IMG/VR virus record: IMGVR_UViG_3300042884_000922
Span: 1-57,314 of that record
DNA from: a virus
Reading direction: 5' to 3' (one strand)
Length of the DNA: 57,314 nucleotides
In this document: positions 36,101-45,142 of the stretch, piece after piece
Layout: each line of letters begins with the position of its first letter
Numbering within the stretch: position 1 is the stretch's first letter
The notes under the pieces: generated by a model
Database searches by the model: none
Told to the model about the DNA's origin: nothing
Seen by the model: only the letters and a program-made list of their open reading frames with translations
Position numbers and translations under genes: made by a program

Positions 36101-37252
36101 GATGGTAATGTTACTGGTTACTTAACCGGTAGCATATCAGGGTCATCGGCATCATGTTCTGGTAACTCTGCAACAGCAACAAACTTATCCACTGTTCGCA
36201 CAAACTGGGCTACCAACGGGACATTAAGTGCAGTAGTTGGGCAGTTAGGATGGAGACACTATGGAAATAACCATACAATTTTTGACGCGTCAAACTCTAA
36301 ATCTCCAGATGGCACAACTATTAATAATAAAGACGCAGCCGTTGCTTGGACTGGCACATATCCAACTCTTATGGGTTGGAATGGAAGTCAAACATATGGA
36401 GTGCGTGTAGACAGTGCACGTGTTTCAGATTCTTGTAGCGGAAACTCTGCAACTGCAACGAGTGCCGCCTATGCAACAAATGCCGGAAATTCATCTACTA
36501 CAAATCAACTTAGCACTACTGGATTAACGACAAATGGAAACCAAATAAATCCAGGTTCATCTGGAGAACTTGCACTAACCTATCAAAATTCAAATGGTAC
36601 GACTGCTGATTTTTATGATACATCTATTTTTGATGGAAAACAAAACCTAATTACTAAGTTTCATGGCAATGGTGGACTACAATATAATGTAGGAGATATT
36701 GTTATTAATAATGCTAATCCTACATTATATTTGCAGGACACTAATCATCGTAGTGCAATGGTTCGCGTAAATGGTAATATTTTCCATATATTGCGTGGTG
36801 GTGCTAATAGCACAACATGGAATAATGAAGGAGTCGCATGGCCTCTAGAAATAAATTTAAATAATAATTGGGCAACCTTTGGTGGTAACATTACTGCAAA
36901 TGGCGCAATACGCGCTACAAGTGATATAATTGCATTTAGTAGTTCTGATAAAAATTTAAAGACAAATATCAAAAAGATTAAGGATCCGCTACAAAAGATA
37001 GCTCAGCTTAGCGGAAATACGTTTAAATGGAACTCTAAAAAACAGGATGTCTATGAAGGTGAAGATGTCGGCGTAATAGCTCAAGAGGTAGAAGAGATTA
37101 TACCATCAGCTGTTGTAACGCGTGAAGATGGCACAAAGGCAGTACGATATGAAAAAATTATTCCGCTCTTAATTGAGTCTATCAAAGAATTACATGCATT
37201 AAACAGCACGTTATTTGGTAGAATAGAACAACTAGAAAAGCAACTGAAATAA
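33128..37252 (+). CDS. Long tail fibre with C-terminal S74 self-cleaving chaperone
   Basis: The protein is 1374 aa. The N-terminal ~70 residues (FNTWRKKTNGIIKVIDD) are probably the attachment part. The shaft is Gly/Ser/Thr/Asn-rich with short repeats (VTGDLDGNVTGD at 35040, SATATNLST), plus an FCCH-like module (NHGYATGSIATI) and typical fibre joints (AADARAALGAAPLNSPTFTG). Residues 1271-1374 form an intramolecular chaperone of endosialidase type: the catalytic S1273-D1274 pair (SSSDKNLKTNIKKI), VIAQEVEEIIPS, and a final coiled coil. This domain trimerises the fibre and then cuts itself off before the Ser, releasing about 100 residues. The probable role is receptor recognition. Confidence 0.85.
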   Translation: MAISDNDQHTPFASIVTDGVTSIDSFNTWRKKTNGIIKVIDDGLITRYIADRAITPPKLSQGRPYWDSNGDFNTNGNNIKLGYARGSNINAYIGADRSADGVSSLFFQTERATSGVGTNAASIIRAAGASGLFSISNSGGGININTEGSNTTTFRIGENPIANFNTAGLAVTNEITAKNVKLTDVTPYYRLRSNSSGALPWNLESSGTRLYIRTGTTAITTTLELPGTAFSRSGTTPGNIVVVNAPNHGYATGSIATISGISPTDFRGTFVITNTGTNTFTYITPTTGTINGGTGTASISMLINPATPFQILNDNSVIVGGSLTSAARSGDEFTVLGDSYLSGSLTVTGSDTAIGHSIGSSLASLSIGINRTGDGSSAVKFYSSKTNNTTETASITRDSKDLIINSSGTGTTFYRQGTGGTHKLQIRSQNNTDWLDCLTLESSQKVIIPGTLKVIGGFDQSAPIPTISTAKRLATGFGDGVGTIVTANPIPGGADITTDYGSTQSYFKFGTSISQDYFLIVGGARTASDRTGILIRSHGPTGSTSINEWTPTTNTDTYNTDGLFIEKGSGLNGDATIYNSGTGKFTIQNRGEGDIQFVTTSSTTSNTVNRLKISGSTGAATFSNTVTATGFIGPLTGKVTGDLDGNVTGDLDGNVTGDVTGTLLTVGSGVTNRIKIDSNQIRVNGTLNINKTRTSGDNAQTAQDTIIYNGIAGEIAKFVGSTRSVVFSGDAEISPTKKLNIKETSANVTRARLQIGDWYIGQSSASNGTKDFYIATSDAATIASPRLLINANGKITGTITNADVAVTISGILPVTNGGTGSTNAADARAALGAAPLNSPTFTGTPKVTTSPASNSNDTTIATTAFVIGTTSAAIAANAPTKTGGGASGNWPINITGNATTATTATTAATCTGNAGSVTNGVYISTDQTIDGIKTFSKVVRLSDAGIMFNSDVNKNTGFTWSTEGAIDITVNNTVRGSFKNTGWNGNVVGNVDGNVTGYLTGSISGSSASCSGNSATATNLSTVRTNWATNGTLSAVVGQLGWRHYGNNHTIFDASNSKSPDGTTINNKDAAVAWTGTYPTLMGWNGSQTYGVRVDSARVSDSCSGNSATATSAAYATNAGNSSTTNQLSTTGLTTNGNQINPGSSGELALTYQNSNGTTADFYDTSIFDGKQNLITKFHGNGGLQYNVGDIVINNANPTLYLQDTNHRSAMVRVNGNIFHILRGGANSTTWNNEGVAWPLEINLNNNWATFGGNITANGAIRATSDIIAFSSSDKNLKTNIKKIKDPLQKIAQLSGNTFKWNSKKQDVYEGEDVGVIAQEVEEIIPSAVVTREDGTKAVRYEKIIPLLIESIKELHALNSTLFGRIEQLEKQLK
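35042..35107 (+). repeat. 24-base tandem repeat in the fibre shaft
   Basis: Two exact 24-base copies (35048-35071 and 35072-35095, beginning GGCGACCTTGATGG) are followed by a partial copy. They code VTGDLDGN repeats of the fibre shaft and could change fibre length by recombination. Confidence 0.8.
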
Positions 37253-37253
37253 T

Positions 37254-37865
37254 ATGGCACAAGGATTTATAGAGTCTACAAATATATCAATATCCAGTAT
37301 AAACAATTGCAAAGCCCTGCATACAGCCACAGCTTGGAATCAAGCAGACAGTTCAATAAATGGGCTAAGAAATTGGTTTAGAGACAATATAGGAAACCGT
37401 GGTGGTTTTCATAATAATAGAAAGTCTGGCGAGTATGCAGCCTTTTCGGATTTTAGCAACACAACTATATATGGGTTATATGCAAATGGGTGGAGTGAAA
37501 CGACAAGTACATATGCAGACGCTAACAATGGGGGAGTAACATTTACGGCATACGCAGGCGATGGCAACAAATGGAGTTTTAGATTTTATTTAGAAACGAA
37601 AGGATGGGTATACCCTAGCACAAATGATAGTAATACAGGTACAGCATTTCATGGTTTAAATTCTGGCACATATGATGCACAGATAACACATCGAAGTTTA
37701 CCAGGAACAAGTTTTAAAATACATATTGGTTATGGCGGTGGAGGGACATCTCTAGTCGTTAATTATTGGAATTCAAATTTGGGTAGAACTGTGTCTGAGT
37801 CACATGATATACGAACAACACAAAAGTTTGTTATAGATCCCCCAAGACTTAAAAAACTTAGTTAA
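37254..37865 (+). CDS. Unknown small virion-type protein downstream of the fibre
   Basis: The protein is 203 aa. I do not recognise a family. It is Asn/Gly/Ser/Thr-rich and looks mostly beta (YGLYANGWSETTSTYAD, FRFYLETKGWVYPS, KIHIGYGGGGTSLVVNYW), like a globular fibre tip or accessory adhesin. The start MAQGFIESTNISIS lies one base after the fibre stop, so it is co-expressed with the fibre. It could be a fibre-tip adhesin or a capsid decoration protein; neither is shown by a motif. Confidence 0.55.
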   Translation: MAQGFIESTNISISSINNCKALHTATAWNQADSSINGLRNWFRDNIGNRGGFHNNRKSGEYAAFSDFSNTTIYGLYANGWSETTSTYADANNGGVTFTAYAGDGNKWSFRFYLETKGWVYPSTNDSNTGTAFHGLNSGTYDAQITHRSLPGTSFKIHIGYGGGGTSLVVNYWNSNLGRTVSESHDIRTTQKFVIDPPRLKKLS

Positions 37866-37876
37866 TAGATAGCATA

Positions 37877-37884
37877 TATAAATT
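37877..37884 (+). promoter_or_regulatory. Near-consensus late promoter box for island unit 1
   Basis: TATAAATT (one mismatch to TATAAATA) ends five bases before ATG 37890, the same spacing as other late genes. It would drive the genes from 37890 to 46122. Confidence 0.6.
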
Positions 37885-37889
37885 ATATT

Positions 37890-38810
37890 ATGAGTTATTA
37901 TTTTGAATTAGTTAAAGATTTGAATTCATCTATTGTGATCGTTGAACACAAAGACACATATAAATTTGTGACATGTAGCGATAAATATACTCCATCTAAA
38001 ATACGCAACGGGGAAAATTTAAGTGACGTTATACACTGCTATGATATAGTCAATGAGAAAATAATTGCAATACCTCTAGTTGAAATTATGCGTCATTATC
38101 ATCATGATATTGATAATATTGATGATAATGACGCAGAATATTTACGCAGAGCAAACATATTGCGTGATAAAATTAAAGGCTATGTCGTTGAAAATGTCAA
38201 TGTGTCATTTACTCAAATATATAATTCTTATGTTAAAACTATCTTTATAGATATCTACAATATTGAAAATACGTTGATTTTAGATTTTTTAAGCCGCACA
38301 AAATTTGCTTTAACACATAATGATTTTGTCTTGCCTGTAGTCCCTGAACATCGAAAACAAAGTGTTATCAATCTATGTAAATCGATAATATCATCTAAAT
38401 TAGATGATATATTATCTGAATTAAATACTATAAAGCAATCTAGTGACGACACTGAAGATATTGCAGACATTGATACAATTATACAAATGTATGAAGATAC
38501 TGTAAATGAAATTGACTATACAAGTTGTAAAAGTTTAATTGATTATTTTAATGTTTATCCTTCGCTATTATTGCCACGCCCAAAAGAAATAGATATATTA
38601 TTAGATGAATTTGGAAAAATATATAACCAAAGCGATGACTATGTTGATTTTATGAATATAGTTGACGATTTGTTGACATATAACGAAATGCGGGAATTAC
38701 TAGATGAATTAAATACTCTTCAACCAACATATAATCAAGAATCTAATGAAATGAATTTAACGAAGTTCAAAGAATATTTAAAGTATAAATTAAATAATGG
38801 ACATAAATGA
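37890..38810 (+). CDS. Unknown acidic protein, first gene of island unit 1
   Basis: I do not recognise this 306-aa protein. It is acidic and mostly helical. The first 60 residues look beta-rich (YYFELVKDLNSSIVIVEHKD). A His/Asp-rich patch follows (MRHYHHDIDNIDDNDAEY), which could bind metal. The C-terminal half is a run of amphipathic helices (ILSELNTIKQSSDDTEDIAD, FMNIVDDLLTYNEMRELLDE). It has no membrane segment or signal peptide. It directly follows the late promoter at 37877, and its end overlaps the first radical SAM gene by 14 bases. It might be a carrier or target for the modifying enzymes, but that is a guess from position only. Confidence 0.6.
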   Translation: MSYYFELVKDLNSSIVIVEHKDTYKFVTCSDKYTPSKIRNGENLSDVIHCYDIVNEKIIAIPLVEIMRHYHHDIDNIDDNDAEYLRRANILRDKIKGYVVENVNVSFTQIYNSYVKTIFIDIYNIENTLILDFLSRTKFALTHNDFVLPVVPEHRKQSVINLCKSIISSKLDDILSELNTIKQSSDDTEDIADIDTIIQMYEDTVNEIDYTSCKSLIDYFNVYPSLLLPRPKEIDILLDEFGKIYNQSDDYVDFMNIVDDLLTYNEMRELLDELNTLQPTYNQESNEMNLTKFKEYLKYKLNNGHK

Positions 38811-39828
38811 TTTTAGCGTACACTCTTTTGATGTTGACTATTCTACACCAAGAAATAACAGAGCAAAGCTAGACACAGGATTTCATTGCAATTATAAATG
38901 CGAATTTTGCTATTATCTGAATCATCTGCATCTCAAGACTTCGTTTGAAAAGATAAGAGAGCGAGTTGACTATATACGTGCATACGGCATAACCCAGATT
39001 GATCTTTCTGGTGGAGAAAGCTCTATACACAAAGACTGGTTCCAGATACTCGACTATTGCAACTCTAAATTTGAGCATATAAGCTGTCTTAGCAATGGAT
39101 CTGCATTTTCGAATGAAAAATTTTTAGTGCAGTCGAAACAACACGGACTAAAAGAGGTGTTGTTTAGTCTGCATGGCTATAACGAAGAAGTGCATGACTC
39201 TATAGTTGGTAAAGTTGGTGCATGGAAAAAGATACATTCTGCTATAGCTTATTGTAAAAAACACGATATACGAGTTCGAATAAACTGCACAGTCTATCAA
39301 AAAAACTATAGTGGTTTAGAGAGTTATGCAGAAGTTATAAAAAACATTGATCCATTTGAAGTTAACTTTTTAACACTCAATCATTGGGATGATTCGAGTA
39401 CATTTGAACCAATAGATGACTATGTCGCGCTTACTGACGCTATAAAGGGGTGTATTGATCTTATAAAGGATCAGATACGTCTAATTAATGTGCGCTACAC
39501 ACCTTATTGCTTTATGGTTGGTTATGAAAAGTATGTATGCAATCACTATCAGCACGTCTATGACATATATGATTGGAATAAAGAAATATATAACGAAACT
39601 TTAGATGTTTCTAAAACATATAATGACAAAGAAAAGATAGATTTAGGATATACTGCTGCGAAGGAAGAAAGATTGCGAACCTATAAAAAACCAATAGTGT
39701 GCATCCGTTGCAAATATTTTAATATATGTGATGGCATAGAAAAACAATCAAACGTAAAAGTATTGCCAGTTCGTGGTAAAAAAATAACTGACGTAAATTA
39801 CTATAGAAAAGATTTTTATGACATATAA
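38797..39828 (+). CDS. Radical SAM enzyme 1
   Basis: The protein is 343 aa. The [4Fe-4S] site is C31-N-Y-K-C35-E-F-C38, the standard CX3CX2C motif. The SAM-contact glycine motif is S71-G-G-E74-S, where the other copies mostly have GGEPT. Next comes FSLHGYNEEVHDSIVGKVG, close to radical SAM/SPASM peptide-modifying and sugar enzymes, and INCTVYQKN. The C-terminal CIRCKYFNICDGIE gives three Cys for an auxiliary cluster (shortened SPASM or twitch). Of the seven, this one is most like known SPASM-type enzymes. It overlaps its neighbours by 14 and 11 bases. The substrate is unknown. Confidence 0.85.
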   Translation: MDINDFSVHSFDVDYSTPRNNRAKLDTGFHCNYKCEFCYYLNHLHLKTSFEKIRERVDYIRAYGITQIDLSGGESSIHKDWFQILDYCNSKFEHISCLSNGSAFSNEKFLVQSKQHGLKEVLFSLHGYNEEVHDSIVGKVGAWKKIHSAIAYCKKHDIRVRINCTVYQKNYSGLESYAEVIKNIDPFEVNFLTLNHWDDSSTFEPIDDYVALTDAIKGCIDLIKDQIRLINVRYTPYCFMVGYEKYVCNHYQHVYDIYDWNKEIYNETLDVSKTYNDKEKIDLGYTAAKEERLRTYKKPIVCIRCKYFNICDGIEKQSNVKVLPVRGKKITDVNYYRKDFYDI

Positions 39829-40726
39829 TGGAGAAAATATTGTCAGTTGCGGAATAAAAAATTATAATTTTAAAACATTTACTTGGAAACTTATAGATGT
39901 ATGTAATCAGCAATGTTCGTATTGCAATGAAGGATTTGGGTCAGAACAATTTAGACCAAAATCTTCTTTTTTTAAAGACGAGAAACAACTTACATCATAT
40001 AAAAATGTTTTAAAGATTCTTAAGTTACGTTCTATCGGAAAATTTGAAGTGGATATTATAGGAGGAGAACCTACTTTGCATCCAAATATACACGATATAT
40101 TATTTAATATTAATTCTATAGAAAATTGTGAAGAAATAAGTTTACTAACTAATTTGAAAAAACCTTTTTCATTTTTTGAAAAATTTAATGATGAAAAATA
40201 TAATAAGCTATTATTTTGTCCATCAATTCACTTTGAATACTACACTCCAGAATTATTAGATAAATGCATTAAAATAAATAATTTTAAATATACTAAAATA
40301 ATCCCTATAGTTATGTTACATGATAATCCTAAGTATTGGGATAATATGGAAATTTTTATTAGCAAACTAATAGAATATAATGTAGAATATACTATATCAT
40401 TTATAAATTCGTGCTATGATTATATAGTAAATTATACTCCAGAATTCTATTCTAGATTTAATAAATTTTTTACTTATGATGATAACAAATATCTATTTAA
40501 TAATAAACTACTTCTTGATAAATATGATATACATTCCAATCAATTGATGAATTTTACGGGTTGGAGATGCAAACCTTGTCGTTATATTATAAAGCATACT
40601 GGAGAAATATCAAATGCATGTACCGGGAAATCATTTAGTTTTATTAATAATGATTCATTTATAACATGTGGTGTTGATAAATGTGGATGCAATATACAAT
40701 GGAACTATGAAAAATATAAACCATAA
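39818..40726 (+). CDS. Radical SAM enzyme 2
   Basis: The protein is 302 aa with C29-N-Q-Q-C33-S-Y-C36 and the GGEPT motif at 82-86. A SIHFEYY segment follows in the position where the other copies carry a similar Ser/Tyr-His motif. The C-terminus is Cys-rich (WRCKPCRYI, NACTGKS, CGVDKCGC), enough to hold one or two auxiliary iron-sulfur clusters. Low-complexity AT-rich codons are used (many AAT, ATA, TTA). The gene overlaps both neighbours. The substrate cannot be told from sequence. Confidence 0.85.
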   Translation: MTYNGENIVSCGIKNYNFKTFTWKLIDVCNQQCSYCNEGFGSEQFRPKSSFFKDEKQLTSYKNVLKILKLRSIGKFEVDIIGGEPTLHPNIHDILFNINSIENCEEISLLTNLKKPFSFFEKFNDEKYNKLLFCPSIHFEYYTPELLDKCIKINNFKYTKIIPIVMLHDNPKYWDNMEIFISKLIEYNVEYTISFINSCYDYIVNYTPEFYSRFNKFFTYDDNKYLFNNKLLLDKYDIHSNQLMNFTGWRCKPCRYIIKHTGEISNACTGKSFSFINNDSFITCGVDKCGCNIQWNYEKYKP

Positions 40727-41687
40727 GTTTCTTAGCTTAGATAATAGCTATGACTTGTATCTAACAATGACTTGGGTACATGACCACAATCATGGCATAT
40801 GTGGTCATGTCTATGAAATAATAGACTATTATCTTTTACTGAGTAAAAAATTTAAAGTAGGTATATTGATATGCGAAGATATGACATGGCAAATGTTTGA
40901 ATCTTGTATTCGATCAAAATACTCTCTTGATGAAAGCACTATTTGTTGCATAAAAAATGATATTACTTTTTGTAATCGACCAAAATGGGTACTTGGACTG
41001 GATACAAACATTTTGTTTGTTGATGGAGGTCTACTAAATTCAATTGCAGCGTTTGGCGTAAACTTGATGGTTAAAAATATATTTTCTTTTAAGTGTAATC
41101 CAGATGATACACACTACAATCTGCCTTATAAAAATATAACTCTATTGCAAGACAATCGTGTATATGATGATAAAGATTCTGAAACTGCAATACAATACAT
41201 AAAAAAGATAGGGTTTAGATACTATAAAGAATATGACTCCGTAAAAACAGATACAGCTCTGCTTTATTGCACTACAAATTGTAAAAAACTATGCAACGTT
41301 TCCATACTAGACATAGTTTTTGAATATGGTTTTAAAAACTATATGCTGCTCACAAATGACCGTGAACAGTATGCATCGTTGTCAAACAGTTTTAAGCAGA
41401 TAAGTTTTCCAACTATGCCTGTAGAAGATATTTTTCAAAAATTTGATAGCTACATCTATACTCCTACAGGAGGAGGTATTACAACTCGAAAGTTTGACTG
41501 CAGTCCACGATTTATAGTTGAATGTGCTCACTATGGAAAAAATGTCATCTATCATGCAATAGATCACGATTATTTAGAGATTGACCGTGGTTTAAAATGG
41601 AGAAGATATGATATAGAAAACAATCTTAAAGGTTTATATCTAGATGATTCTGATGAGCTTATAGATATACTATATGATCGGCTTTGA
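40707..41687 (+). CDS. Unassigned enzyme-like protein, possible glycosyltransferase
   Basis: The protein is 326 aa from ATG 40707, which overlaps the preceding gene by 20 bases. An in-frame ATG at 40668 would extend it further into that gene and is less likely. The N-terminal part (YDLYLTMTWVHDHNHGICGH, then VGILICEDMTW) and a C-terminal Gly-rich loop (YIYTPTGGGITTRKFDCSPR) followed by FIVECAHYGKNVIYHAID resemble the nucleotide-sugar-binding half of GT-B glycosyltransferases. I cannot name a family. Its place between radical SAM genes 2 and 3 fits a glycan pathway. Confidence 0.5.
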   Translation: MKNINHKFLSLDNSYDLYLTMTWVHDHNHGICGHVYEIIDYYLLLSKKFKVGILICEDMTWQMFESCIRSKYSLDESTICCIKNDITFCNRPKWVLGLDTNILFVDGGLLNSIAAFGVNLMVKNIFSFKCNPDDTHYNLPYKNITLLQDNRVYDDKDSETAIQYIKKIGFRYYKEYDSVKTDTALLYCTTNCKKLCNVSILDIVFEYGFKNYMLLTNDREQYASLSNSFKQISFPTMPVEDIFQKFDSYIYTPTGGGITTRKFDCSPRFIVECAHYGKNVIYHAIDHDYLEIDRGLKWRRYDIENNLKGLYLDDSDELIDILYDRL

Positions 41688-42696
41688 AAATAGAGTAACA
41701 TCATTTGAAATGATACCCCACTCAGAGTGGTTTGACTATGATTTAAAGGTTACATTAAAGCCTACATTTAAATGTAATCATAAATGTTGGTTTTGCACAG
41801 AATATGATAATTCTACAAAATCATGGACAAAAGAGCAGTGTGATCTGGTGCTCCAAAAATTAAAGGATATACCACAAAGCAAAAAGCGTATATTTTTTTA
41901 TTTTTATGGTGGTGAACCTACACTCAGTAAACATTGGGAATATCTAAACTATCGACTTGTTGAAATTTTCAAAGATCGCGAACTTTTTATACAAACACAA
42001 ACAAATCTTAGTCTCAAGGCAGAACGATTAGAGAGGTTTTTACAGCGCATAAACACTATAAAATCTGACTCACATAAGATTGATATTTGTAGTAGTTATC
42101 ACCTAAATAAACAGCGCGTGAATGAGTTTGTAGAAAAGATGCATATATGTGATCGCTACAACTCTTTAGGTTTTTGTTTTTTTAGTACTGAATTGTTGCA
42201 TAAAGAACAGACTTTACGAGAAATACAATCTATCATTGATGCGTATCCTTCTAAATTAAAGATGCGATTTACTGAAATATATAATCTACAATATAGAAAT
42301 ATTCCAGAATATGCCGAGTATTTAACGGATTCGTATTTACTTGGAGATGATCATGGTAAGAGTTTGGAATTTCGATATTGGCTAAAATATTATCCAGAAT
42401 TACGACAATATTTTGAAAAAGCATGGGACTTTAAAGTAAATGATCAGATTTTTAATTTTTCTGAAGTGTCTGCATACAATATTCATATGAAATTTAAGTT
42501 TATGAAATGTGAATGTGGAGTTAAAAATATGGTTATTGATCATAATTTAAAAGTATATCATTGTAACGATGATTTTTATAACAATAGAAATATTACGAAT
42601 CTATCAGACTTAAATTTAGAATGCTATTTAAATAAATCAGTTAGATGTCTAAATAATGCGTGTTATGATGGACTCGATCATAAAAAAATATTATGA
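41674..42696 (+). CDS. Radical SAM enzyme 3
   Basis: The protein is 340 aa. The cluster motif is C34-N-H-K-C38-W-F-C41, followed by FYFYGGEPTLSKHWEYL. The shared mid-domain motif reads ICSSYHLNKQRVNEF. The C-terminal region has further Cys (KCECGVKN, VYHCNDDF, RCLNNACYDG) that could bind an auxiliary cluster. The start overlaps the previous gene by 14 bases, and the stop overlaps the GT2 gene by four, suggesting translational coupling with that glycosyltransferase. Confidence 0.85.
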   Translation: MIGFENRVTSFEMIPHSEWFDYDLKVTLKPTFKCNHKCWFCTEYDNSTKSWTKEQCDLVLQKLKDIPQSKKRIFFYFYGGEPTLSKHWEYLNYRLVEIFKDRELFIQTQTNLSLKAERLERFLQRINTIKSDSHKIDICSSYHLNKQRVNEFVEKMHICDRYNSLGFCFFSTELLHKEQTLREIQSIIDAYPSKLKMRFTEIYNLQYRNIPEYAEYLTDSYLLGDDHGKSLEFRYWLKYYPELRQYFEKAWDFKVNDQIFNFSEVSAYNIHMKFKFMKCECGVKNMVIDHNLKVYHCNDDFYNNRNITNLSDLNLECYLNKSVRCLNNACYDGLDHKKIL

Positions 42697-43313
42697 TAAG
42701 TATATTGATACCAACTCATAGACGACCTCTTTTATTTAAACGGTGTATTAGTAGTGTACTAAATCAAATTACTGATATACAATATGAAATTTTAGTTAAT
42801 AATGATAGTCATGATATAGAAGAAATTTATGATGATAGAATTAATATTAAATATTTTTATAACAAATATTCAGATTTATCTTTAGTTTACAAATCCCTGT
42901 TTGATGCAGCAAAATATCCATATATTTTTTATCTAGAAGATGATGACTATATGCTTCCAAATTTTTTTACGCATATAGATTTTTCTGTTGACATAAATTT
43001 TTGTGAATATATAAGTTTACCTCATATTCAAGAAAATACTCAAATTGCATTATATCGTCAAAAAATTAATAGAAAATATGCACATTATATTAATGCTAAA
43101 AATTTTATAACCAATGCTAATATGGAATATTTTCAACTGTCGCAATTGTGTGCATTTAGGAAAAGTTTATTAAATGAATTTCCAACTGGTAATAATATCG
43201 AAAATGATTTGTTGCTTTTTAAGAATATAAGTAAAAATGCGTCATCTTTTAATTATATTCCTAAAAAATTATGGGTGCAAACTACACATGGAGGAGATAA
43301 TATTAGTTTTTAA
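42693..43313 (+). CDS. Family-2 glycosyltransferase
   Basis: The protein is 206 aa, a small GT-A-fold glycosyltransferase. The start (MISILIPTHRRPLLFKRCIS) is the family-2 signature. The acidic metal/nucleotide site is D83-D84-D85 (YLEDDDYMLPNF). FRKSLLNEF in the second half fits the acceptor part. It is shorter than most GT2 proteins and has no membrane segments, so it is probably a soluble enzyme adding a single sugar. It overlaps radical SAM gene 3 (ATGA). The donor and acceptor are unknown. Confidence 0.85.
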   Translation: MISILIPTHRRPLLFKRCISSVLNQITDIQYEILVNNDSHDIEEIYDDRINIKYFYNKYSDLSLVYKSLFDAAKYPYIFYLEDDDYMLPNFFTHIDFSVDINFCEYISLPHIQENTQIALYRQKINRKYAHYINAKNFITNANMEYFQLSQLCAFRKSLLNEFPTGNNIENDLLLFKNISKNASSFNYIPKKLWVQTTHGGDNISF

Positions 43314-43314
43314 T

Positions 43315-44274
43315 ATGGAATATATTGAACAATTTAGAATACCTAGTAAAGAACCAGCATCTGGTTCTTATGGTTTATCACATTCCTTTCGCCTGCACTG
43401 GGATATTAATACTATATGTGATAAAAATTGTTTTTATTGCTATGCACGTGAGCAATTAAAATGGAATGAACTGTCATCAAAACCAATATTAGATAATATA
43501 CTCGAACAGTTAAAAAATATCAATAAACCGTTAGAGGTTATTTTATTGGGTGGAGAACCATCAATGCATCCGTTATATTTCTATGTGTTGCGCGAATTAG
43601 AAAAAATTGATCATTTAAAATGTAGTGCTGTATTGAGTAATTGTGGCAAAACAGTAAACTATAAATGGATTGACCGTCATTCACAGTTTAAAAAGTTTTG
43701 GTTTAATTTTTCTTTTCATCCGTCTGAAACAAATGATCTCGATGATTATACGAGTAAAATATTATATGCAAAAAAACAAGGTTATAATGTACTCGTTCAC
43801 GTGTTATTAGTGGGTCATGCTTGGGACGAAAAAATTTCACATATAGTAAATTTCTGTCATGACAATAATATACACATGAAACCAAACGTGTTGTATACGC
43901 CAAAAGATAGTAGTGACTATCTAAATAAGTCTGAAAAATATAAGCAATGGATCTCTAAGTATAGTGATAAATTTGAGAAATATTTGTATTTCTCAAAAAA
44001 ACAATTGGAAAGAAATATTCCAGGAAATCAAACACTTCAAAATTTAATATTAGATAAAGACTATATTTTGTTAAATGATATAGACGTCTATCTAAATGAT
44101 TTAAATAAATTTAAAGGTTGGAAATGTTTACAGAATAATTATGTCGTTGAAGGTTCAAATAATGCAAAAATTATGAGAATGTGCGATAATACGCAAACTG
44201 GTGAATATATGATATGTCCGCTTGAACGCTGTATGTGTCAAGGATTACTTACTAATGAAAAATTTAAAATATAA
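43315..44274 (+). CDS. Radical SAM enzyme 4
   Basis: The protein is 319 aa from ATG 43315, one base after the GT2 stop. The frame is open upstream to 43237 but only inside the GT2 gene. The cluster motif is C35-D-K-N-C39-F-Y-C42 and the GGEPSMHP motif follows. The shared mid-domain motif is FNFSFHPSETNDLDDY. The C-terminus ends with CPLERCMCQG, a compact three-Cys set for an auxiliary cluster. It overlaps radical SAM gene 5 by 20 bases. Confidence 0.85.
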   Translation: MEYIEQFRIPSKEPASGSYGLSHSFRLHWDINTICDKNCFYCYAREQLKWNELSSKPILDNILEQLKNINKPLEVILLGGEPSMHPLYFYVLRELEKIDHLKCSAVLSNCGKTVNYKWIDRHSQFKKFWFNFSFHPSETNDLDDYTSKILYAKKQGYNVLVHVLLVGHAWDEKISHIVNFCHDNNIHMKPNVLYTPKDSSDYLNKSEKYKQWISKYSDKFEKYLYFSKKQLERNIPGNQTLQNLILDKDYILLNDIDVYLNDLNKFKGWKCLQNNYVVEGSNNAKIMRMCDNTQTGEYMICPLERCMCQGLLTNEKFKI

Positions 44275-45142
44275 TCAGATAGAAACTGATACATCTCGCT
44301 TTGGTTTTACTCTAGAAATACATCTAACTGAGATGTGTAATTATAATTGTTCATATTGTAATCTTCATAATATGAATAAATATTCGGTTATTGATTATGA
44401 TAAGTTATTTAGTATAAAATATCCACCAAATACTCGCGCTTTTATTTTAGGCGGAGAACCGACAATTGATAAAAATTTAATAGATTTAATTAAAAAATTA
44501 AATGAGTATAAAATATACAATATAGACATACAAACTAACCTTTCAACTAACATACATAAAATAGTTGAAAGGTTAGAAAAAAATAATTTAAATGTTAAAT
44601 TTTTCTCGTCATTTCATAATGAATTTGCAGACTTTAAATCATTTGTCGATAAAAATAAATTTTTAGTTGAATCAAATTATTATGGAGGCATTCATTATAT
44701 GTGGTCAAGAGCATTTGGAAAATTATCTTTAACTAGATTTAATATTTTAAATAAGTTATTTGATAATGTTTCGCTTGAACCATTATTGCCGCATTCATTT
44801 GATGAAGATGAATGGAATAAAAAAATAGAATTGCATGCATTTAACGAATTAAATTTAATGCATTTTAGTAAACGACTGTCTCCAATAATAGAAATAGATG
44901 GTGTTGAAATGAGCATTGGTGATGCTCTACTAAATAATTATGAAAGGGGATTACGCGGAATAAAGTGTAGTATTCCAAAATATGCAATAACGTTTTCAGT
45001 TACACAAAATAAATTTTTTAATTGTTGTTTTGATTTGGTTGCAAATAACGAATTCTCATATGATCAATGGAAAACTGGGGAGTGCAAATGCAAACATAAA
45101 ATGTGTTGTGCTGATATAGAATATCCTAAAATTCGAAAATAA
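44255..45142 (+). CDS. Radical SAM enzyme 5
   Basis: The protein is 295 aa from ATG 44255; an in-frame TTG at 44222 is less likely. The cluster motif is C28-N-Y-N-C32-S-Y-C35, then ILGGEPTIDKN, then the shared motif KFFSSFHNEFADFKSF. The C-terminal Cys set is KFFNCCFDLV and CKCKHKMCC. The stop and the next start share a base (TAATG). The Tyr-rich segment YYGGIHYMWSRAFGKL differs from the other copies. Confidence 0.85.
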   Translation: MKNLKYNQIETDTSRFGFTLEIHLTEMCNYNCSYCNLHNMNKYSVIDYDKLFSIKYPPNTRAFILGGEPTIDKNLIDLIKKLNEYKIYNIDIQTNLSTNIHKIVERLEKNNLNVKFFSSFHNEFADFKSFVDKNKFLVESNYYGGIHYMWSRAFGKLSLTRFNILNKLFDNVSLEPLLPHSFDEDEWNKKIELHAFNELNLMHFSKRLSPIIEIDGVEMSIGDALLNNYERGLRGIKCSIPKYAITFSVTQNKFFNCCFDLVANNEFSYDQWKTGECKCKHKMCCADIEYPKIRK

